Source of the DNA: Desmonostoc muscorum FACHB-395
Lineage (GTDB): Bacteria > Cyanobacteriota > Cyanobacteriia > Cyanobacteriales > Nostocaceae
Length of the DNA stretch: 64,000 bases
Direction of reading: 5' to 3'
Assembly (NCBI RefSeq): GCF_014698035.1
Contig: NZ_JACJSF010000003.1
Location: 124,001-188,000 of the forward strand
Under the pieces are notes generated by a model. The model saw only the letters and a program-made list of their open reading frames with translations. It made no database searches and was not told the DNA's origin. Made by a program: the position numbers and the translations under genes. Shown here in pieces: positions 60,181 through 64,000 of the stretch. The first letter of the stretch is position 1, and each line of letters begins with the position of its first letter.

Positions 60181-60341
60181 TAGAAGAAGTCTTGCTAGAT
60201 GGTTTTGAAGCGGGTGTTAATTTTTGCCTCAGAGAAACCAACTTACCATTACGAACTTTTCCAGAGCATTGCCCCTATTTATCTGATGATGCGATTGCAT
60301 ACAATTTTCTGTGCGATACTCGTCAAGACTGGGAAGGATAG
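60177..60341 (+). CDS. 54-residue protein overlapping the XRE gene
   Basis: Start TTG at 60177, overlapping the XRE stop by 4 bases (TTGA), which is the form of a coupled pair. The translation begins MIEEVLLDGFEAGVNFCLRE and continues NLPLRTFPEHCPYLSDD, then IAYNFLCDTRQDWEG: acidic, three Cys, natural composition. No family recognised. It could also be a C-terminal part of the XRE gene lost to a frame change. Confidence 0.45.
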   Translation: MIEEVLLDGFEAGVNFCLRETNLPLRTFPEHCPYLSDDAIAYNFLCDTRQDWEG

Positions 60342-60410
60342 TTCCTGCCATTTTTATTATGTAACAAAATCGCATTGCTACCGCAAATATTTATCCCTAA
60401 TTAATGTTAA

Positions 60411-61499
60411 CTAAAACTTTTTAATTAAAGCTTTTCCCAAAGCTATACCAGGTAACTCTATATACTTGTATGAGAAATATGAAGTTACATATGTTAAAGG
60501 GATAACTGCAATTATTATCATCATTACACATTGGTTTGATGTGTATCCTAATGGGTATAAATTACGTTCTATATATGCGCCTAGAATTGACAAGAAAAAT
60601 CCATGAAATAAATATGCTGAATATGATAAGTCTGATAAAATAGTAAAAAAATTATTATCAAAAAAGTTATTTAATTTTTGACTACAAACACTATTAGAGA
60701 ATGAAATTGCCAATAATATTGCAGCAATTAACAAATAAAAATCATCTCGATGATCTTTTATTAAAATGCTATATAAACATAGCAATAAGGCTAATATAAG
60801 AGAAATAATTCTTTTTCTATTACTCATATCACATGTGCCACAATAAATAAAAATACCAATTAAAAATAGGGGTAATTGATAAAAAATTAATGAAGGTTCT
60901 GTAAAATAAGGAATAATATATTTTTTTGATAGAATACTTATAAATATTGTTGCAATCAAAAAGATTACTAGTTTATTCAAATTAGCTTTTTTGAAAAACA
61001 AAAAGATTGGTGGAAAAATTAAATAAAATTGCATTTCCAATCCCAGACTCCAATCTGGTAGCATCGTTGAGAATGCATTCTTGGGCTGTAATCCAAAAAC
61101 ATAAGTAATATGTAATATAATATTTTGCATACTAAAATTTGCTGGGATATTTGCCAACCATATATTGTGATTCAAACTACCAAGTTCGTGATAATATCGT
61201 ACAAAATAATTTGCTAAAAGTAATGCAACAATCAGCTCAACGTAGTAGGCAGGGGATAGTCTGAAAAATCTTCTAATGTAAAAACTTATCCAATTTTTTT
61301 TGTTTTCAAAAGATTGTTTATTGTGAACAATTTCCGTAGTGTACATCATAAGAAAACCAGAGATCATCATAAATATATCTACTGCCACTTTTGGATTGGG
61401 ATTATACCCTTTATACCCACCCCAAATGCCACAATGCGAAATTATTACCCACAAACATGATATTCCTCTAAGCCCATTGATCGTTGATATCTTTTTCAT
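60411..61499 (-). CDS. Acyltransferase-3 family membrane protein
   Basis: 362 residues, about ten membrane helices. N-terminal INGLRGISCLWVIISHCGIWGG with the catalytic His, typical of OafA/YrhL-type O-acyltransferases that acetylate surface sugars or lipids; RRFFRLSPAYYVELIV is the conserved second motif. The gene is much more AT-rich than its neighbours and uses many AAA/ATA/TTA codons, suggesting horizontal transfer. No sugar-synthesis genes are adjacent. Confidence 0.9.
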   Translation of the reverse strand: MKKISTINGLRGISCLWVIISHCGIWGGYKGYNPNPKVAVDIFMMISGFLMMYTTEIVHNKQSFENKKNWISFYIRRFFRLSPAYYVELIVALLLANYFVRYYHELGSLNHNIWLANIPANFSMQNIILHITYVFGLQPKNAFSTMLPDWSLGLEMQFYLIFPPIFLFFKKANLNKLVIFLIATIFISILSKKYIIPYFTEPSLIFYQLPLFLIGIFIYCGTCDMSNRKRIISLILALLLCLYSILIKDHRDDFYLLIAAILLAISFSNSVCSQKLNNFFDNNFFTILSDLSYSAYLFHGFFLSILGAYIERNLYPLGYTSNQCVMMIIIAVIPLTYVTSYFSYKYIELPGIALGKALIKKF

Positions 61500-61739
61500 C
61501 AGGTGTTATTTTTTAATGTTAATTTAAAAATTTAAAAATATTGCAAATAGCTGTCGTTTTTCCTTGTTCAATATTACGTATAAAAGCAATATAGTATTAT
61601 ATTTACCGAGAGTATACACTGTTGGCAGATCGACTTTTTAGACCAACCATATAGTAGTATGTCTTTCGGCACCAGATAATTATGTTTCTTCCAAAAGTGG
61701 ATTCCCCCTATTTACCTATACTAAATACACACAGCAACA

Positions 61740-61960
61740 AGCGAGCCTTGCTCACTTCAAGCCTCAGTCTTTTTAAAGTTCCCAATGATATTGACATTCC
61801 AAACACTTCTTGCATTTCACCCAGTTTCTTGACACTGGTTAGAGTTTTCCCCAATCATCAGGGAATATCTGCTCTAAATGATTCAGGCGCTTCTGTTCCA
61901 CATCACTTAATTTATCAGATTGGGGTGGCTTTTTTGACGAGCACTCTACTACCCCCCTTA
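61740..61960 (-). pseudogene. Frameshifted coding remnant, family unknown
   Basis: One minus-strand frame reads KLSDVEQKRLNHLEQIFPDD and WGKL then stops; the neighbouring frame continues at once with LTSVKKLGEMQEVFGMSISL and GTLKRLRLEVSKA before a stop. The two pieces join smoothly, as if one helix-rich protein had taken a frameshift. I do not recognise the family. Confidence 0.4.
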
Positions 61961-62185
61961 ACGGTTACGATGTAATTCTTCTTGCCACGTTATCGTTAAC
62001 ATACTATTTACGCTGTTTCGATGCTTACTTACTTGATATTTACAGTATGCCGATTATGGTTGAATATCTAAAAAAAGCCTCATAATACCACCCACTACTC
62101 GCATGGAAAGCCTTTAGGCACTTGGCGCTAATTTTGGCTGAGTTAGAGGTTCTGGTAGAAATACATAACGACTGCACAAACTAAA

Positions 62186-62265
62186 TCCATCTGCATGGAC
62201 TCCAGCAAGTTGAAACCCACCTCCGTGGGTCTTGTCTGTATAGCTGCGATTTCTAATTACCAGGG
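62186..62265. repeat. Dispersed hairpin repeat
   Basis: TCCAT-CTGC-ATGGA at 62186-62199 and ACCCAC-CTCC-GTGGGT at 62215-62230, followed by TTGTCTGTATAGCTGCGATT. This arrangement is familiar as an interspersed repeat of Nostoc-like genomes. Confidence 0.65.
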
Positions 62266-62341
62266 CTAAGGGATTTTACTGGCAGTTAAGGAATAAATGG
62301 TTTTAAAATGGTGCAATCTTGAAATATTTAGGGGTGCAGCT

Positions 62342-62839
62342 ATGTCGCTACGCAATGAGCCTTTAGATTGGCAACTTGAAACGAATAATCCTTATATACC
62401 AGTTTATCATCAAGGTAATTTGGTGGGATTTTTTAAACCAGAATATGCCAGTGAAGTTATTAAAATTTTAAATGAAGAAGAACTTTTAAAGAAAGCGCTA
62501 AAAATGGCTTGTACTGATTTAATTAAAAAAATCGGTGGCGATACCAGAAAAGTCAATTATTTAATGGAAAAATATGTGAAAACTAGTGAACGTCCGAAGC
62601 ATGGAACTAGAGCGATCGCAGTTTTACTTCAGGATAGGCAAAAAGAGCTTGACTTGAGTAACCAGGAGTTTGCTAAATTCTGCGATACCTTTAAATTATC
62701 CCCTACCGAACTGAATAATATTTATGCTGGACAAGCATTTGATGATAGTTTACTAGCGCCCCTTTCACGTATATTAGGGATGGCAAAAGAGCAATTGCTA
62801 AAAGTGCGAGATGGTTGTGAAGAATCAAGCAACACATAA
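62342..62839 (+). CDS. Unknown protein with HTH-like C-terminus
   Basis: 165 residues from ATG 62342 (MSLRNEPLDWQ); an ATG at 62297 adds 15 residues. N-terminal IPVYHQGNLVGFFKPEYASEVI, then a helical C-terminal half (LSNQEFAKFCDTFKLSPTEL) resembling a helix-turn-helix. It precedes a broken nuclease-like gene. The HTH reading is tentative. Confidence 0.55.
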   Translation: MSLRNEPLDWQLETNNPYIPVYHQGNLVGFFKPEYASEVIKILNEEELLKKALKMACTDLIKKIGGDTRKVNYLMEKYVKTSERPKHGTRAIAVLLQDRQKELDLSNQEFAKFCDTFKLSPTELNNIYAGQAFDDSLLAPLSRILGMAKEQLLKVRDGCEESSNT

Positions 62840-62873
62840 ACAGCAAATCAAAATTTTCAAATAATATAAAATT

Positions 62874-63668
62874 GTGAAAACAGACATCATCTTTTATCGG
62901 CTGTTTCAAGAATTCCCTGATATCTTTTTTGAACTTATTGGTAATCCTCCAGAATCAGCTAGCGTTTATCAATTTTCATCAGTTGAAATCAAACAAACAG
63001 CCTTCAGAATAGATGGTGTGTTTCTACCTACACAAGGAAGCGAGAACCAGATTTACTTTGTAGAAGTGCAATTTCAAGCTGATGGGGAAATTTATTCCCG
63101 GCTAATTGCAGAAATATGTTTATACCTCCGTCAAAATCAACCATCAAATGACTAGGGTGCTGTGGTTTTATACCCAAACAGGAATGTAGATACAGGCAAT
63201 ATCAAACATTACCGTGAGTTTTTCACAAGTGGGCGCGTCAGACGCATTTATTTGGATGAATTAGGTGAAGCCGCATCGCTTCCAATTGGCATTGCAACTG
63301 CTAAATTAGTAATTGCAGCCGACGATATCGCAATTGTCCAAGCAAGAGAGTTGATAGACAGAACTAAGTCAGAGATAAACTCACCACTAAAACAGCAGCA
63401 ATTAGTACAATTTATCGAGACTATTTTGGCTTATAAGTTTCCCACAATGAGTAGGGAGGAGATGGAGGAAATGTTTGGATTAAGCGAGTTAAAGCAAACC
63501 AGATTTTATCAGGAAGCCTTTCAGGAAGGTGTTGAGCAAGGTAAGGTTCAAGGTAAACTCAAAGCAGTACCAGCAATGTTGGCAGCTGGGTTAACTGTAG
63601 AACAAGTAGCACAGGCGCTAGATTTGAGTGTCGAAGAAGTCAGACAAGTAACACAAAGTCAGTCTTGA
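62874..63668 (+). pseudogene. DUF2887 (Rpn/PD-(D/E)XK nuclease-like) gene with one in-frame stop
   Basis: GTG start; first part FRIDGVFLP...IYFVEVQFQ holds a PD-(D/E)XK-type D...ExQ motif. A TAG at 63153-63155 interrupts the frame after NQPSND, and the same frame then runs on with VVLYPNRNVDTGNIKHYREF to 63668, including LGEAASLPIGIATAKL and MSREEMEEMFGLSELK. In family members this site is W or a similar residue (TGG to TAG). The family is widespread and multicopy in cyanobacteria and linked to recombination-promoting nucleases. Probably recently inactivated, unless the TAG is a sequencing error. Confidence 0.85.
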
Positions 63669-63823
63669 GATAGATGTGGTAAATTTTATCCGTGGCTCAA
63701 GCCAAATTTGGTTTGCGGCTTCCAGACTTGATAACGACGAATTTATAGTTAATTTTTGTTAATATTAGAGGCGGTGTTAGTACTTCGTCCTCAACCACCC
63801 ACTCCCTACCTGAGAGAAACTTA

Positions 63824-64000
63824 ATGCTGCGACTAGAACATATAAGTAAAATTTATCCCACAGGCGAAGTTCTCAAAGATATCAACTGGGAAGTTAAACC
63901 AGGCGATCGCATTGGCTTAGTCGGTGTCAACGGTGCTGGAAAATCTACCCAACTCAAAATCATCTCTGGGGAAATTGAACCCACCGCAGGCGAAATTATC
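63824..64000 (+). CDS. ABC-F-type ATPase, 5' end
   Basis: First 59 residues only: LRLEHISKIYPTGEVLKDIN then Walker A GVNGAGKST at 34-42 (GVNGAGKST) and LKIISGEIEPTAGEI. This opening fits ABC-F proteins (Uup/EttA/YheS group), which act on ribosomes rather than as transporters. Cut by the window edge, so the second ATPase domain cannot be checked; an ABC transporter ATPase is an alternative. Confidence 0.75.
   Translation, partial: MLRLEHISKIYPTGEVLKDINWEVKPGDRIGLVGVNGAGKSTQLKIISGEIEPTAGEII

Larger units (their letters stand above)
61500..62341. other. Gene-free stretch with decayed sequence
   Basis: 840 bases. The middle holds broken minus-strand coding sequence (61740-61960) and a hairpin repeat (62186-62265). 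No intact gene or RNA could be supported; an open + strand frame here (61682-61975) has no family likeness. Confidence 0.5.

Noticed and set aside
61682..61975. 97-codon + strand frame
   Set aside because: The opposite strand reads as decayed coding sequence with better composition, so the + frame is a shadow.

Overview
The window looks like a chromosomal segment of a filamentous, heterocyst-type cyanobacterium (Nostoc/Anabaena-like). Four things point there: HIP1 octamers (GCGATCGC) and near-variants scattered throughout; heptameric short tandem repeats between genes; cyanobacteria-specific genes (ndhN, the Ycf65/PSRP-3 ribosomal protein, a DUF3172 protein, a CYP110-like P450, a kinase-WD40 fusion); and the cyanobacterial ribosomal gene order, without rpsJ, rpsN, rpmD and map. 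Species is not assigned.

Layout. 1-12.8 kb: mixed housekeeping genes, namely a partial cobalamin methyltransferase (cobM), lgt, coaD overlapping a coiled-coil protein gene, a TldE/TldD pair, cysS, a His-rich COG0523 metal GTPase, a group II intron RT remnant, a multi-helix channel-like protein, an SRPBCC protein and a SirB1-type protein. 13.3-15.4 kb: atpD-atpC (F1 beta and epsilon) ending in a clear hairpin terminator. 15.6-26.8 kb: an SPFH protein, a WD40 kinase with unusual active-site residues, PSRP-3, twin DUF29 genes, a HAD phosphatase, P450, a TPR protein, ruvB and hisF. 26.9 kb: tRNA-Ala(GGC). 27.4-39.9 kb: an SGNH hydrolase, two tandem CPA2 antiporters with a small secreted partner, an AMIN protein, an atypical transketolase divergent from a DeoR regulator, DUF3172, a zinc-ribbon protein and ndhN.

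40.6-59.1 kb is the S10-spc-alpha ribosomal supercluster. It is preceded by about 400 nt of leader sequence rich in potential hairpins, and runs rplC-D-W-B-rpsS-rplV-rpsC-rplP-rpmC-rpsQ-rplN-X-E-rpsH-rplF-R-rpsE-rplO-secY-adk-infA-rpmJ-rpsM-K-rpoA-rplQ-truA-rplM-rpsI-rpmE-prfA. All genes are on the + strand and make ribosomal proteins, the Sec channel, adenylate kinase, IF-1, RNA polymerase alpha, a tRNA pseudouridine synthase and RF-1. Many gaps in it, and the atpD-atpC gap, contain inverted arrays of heptamers. In several cases these arrays supply the Shine-Dalgarno-like AAGGA, and twice they supply the start codon itself.

59.1-63.7 kb is a less conserved, AT-richer accessory stretch: an unknown protein, an XRE regulator with an overlapping 54-codon ORF, an acyltransferase-3 gene, decayed coding sequence, an unknown protein, and a DUF2887 nuclease-like gene broken by one in-frame TAG. 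The window ends inside an ABC-F ATPase gene. No CRISPR array, prophage or intact transposon was seen.
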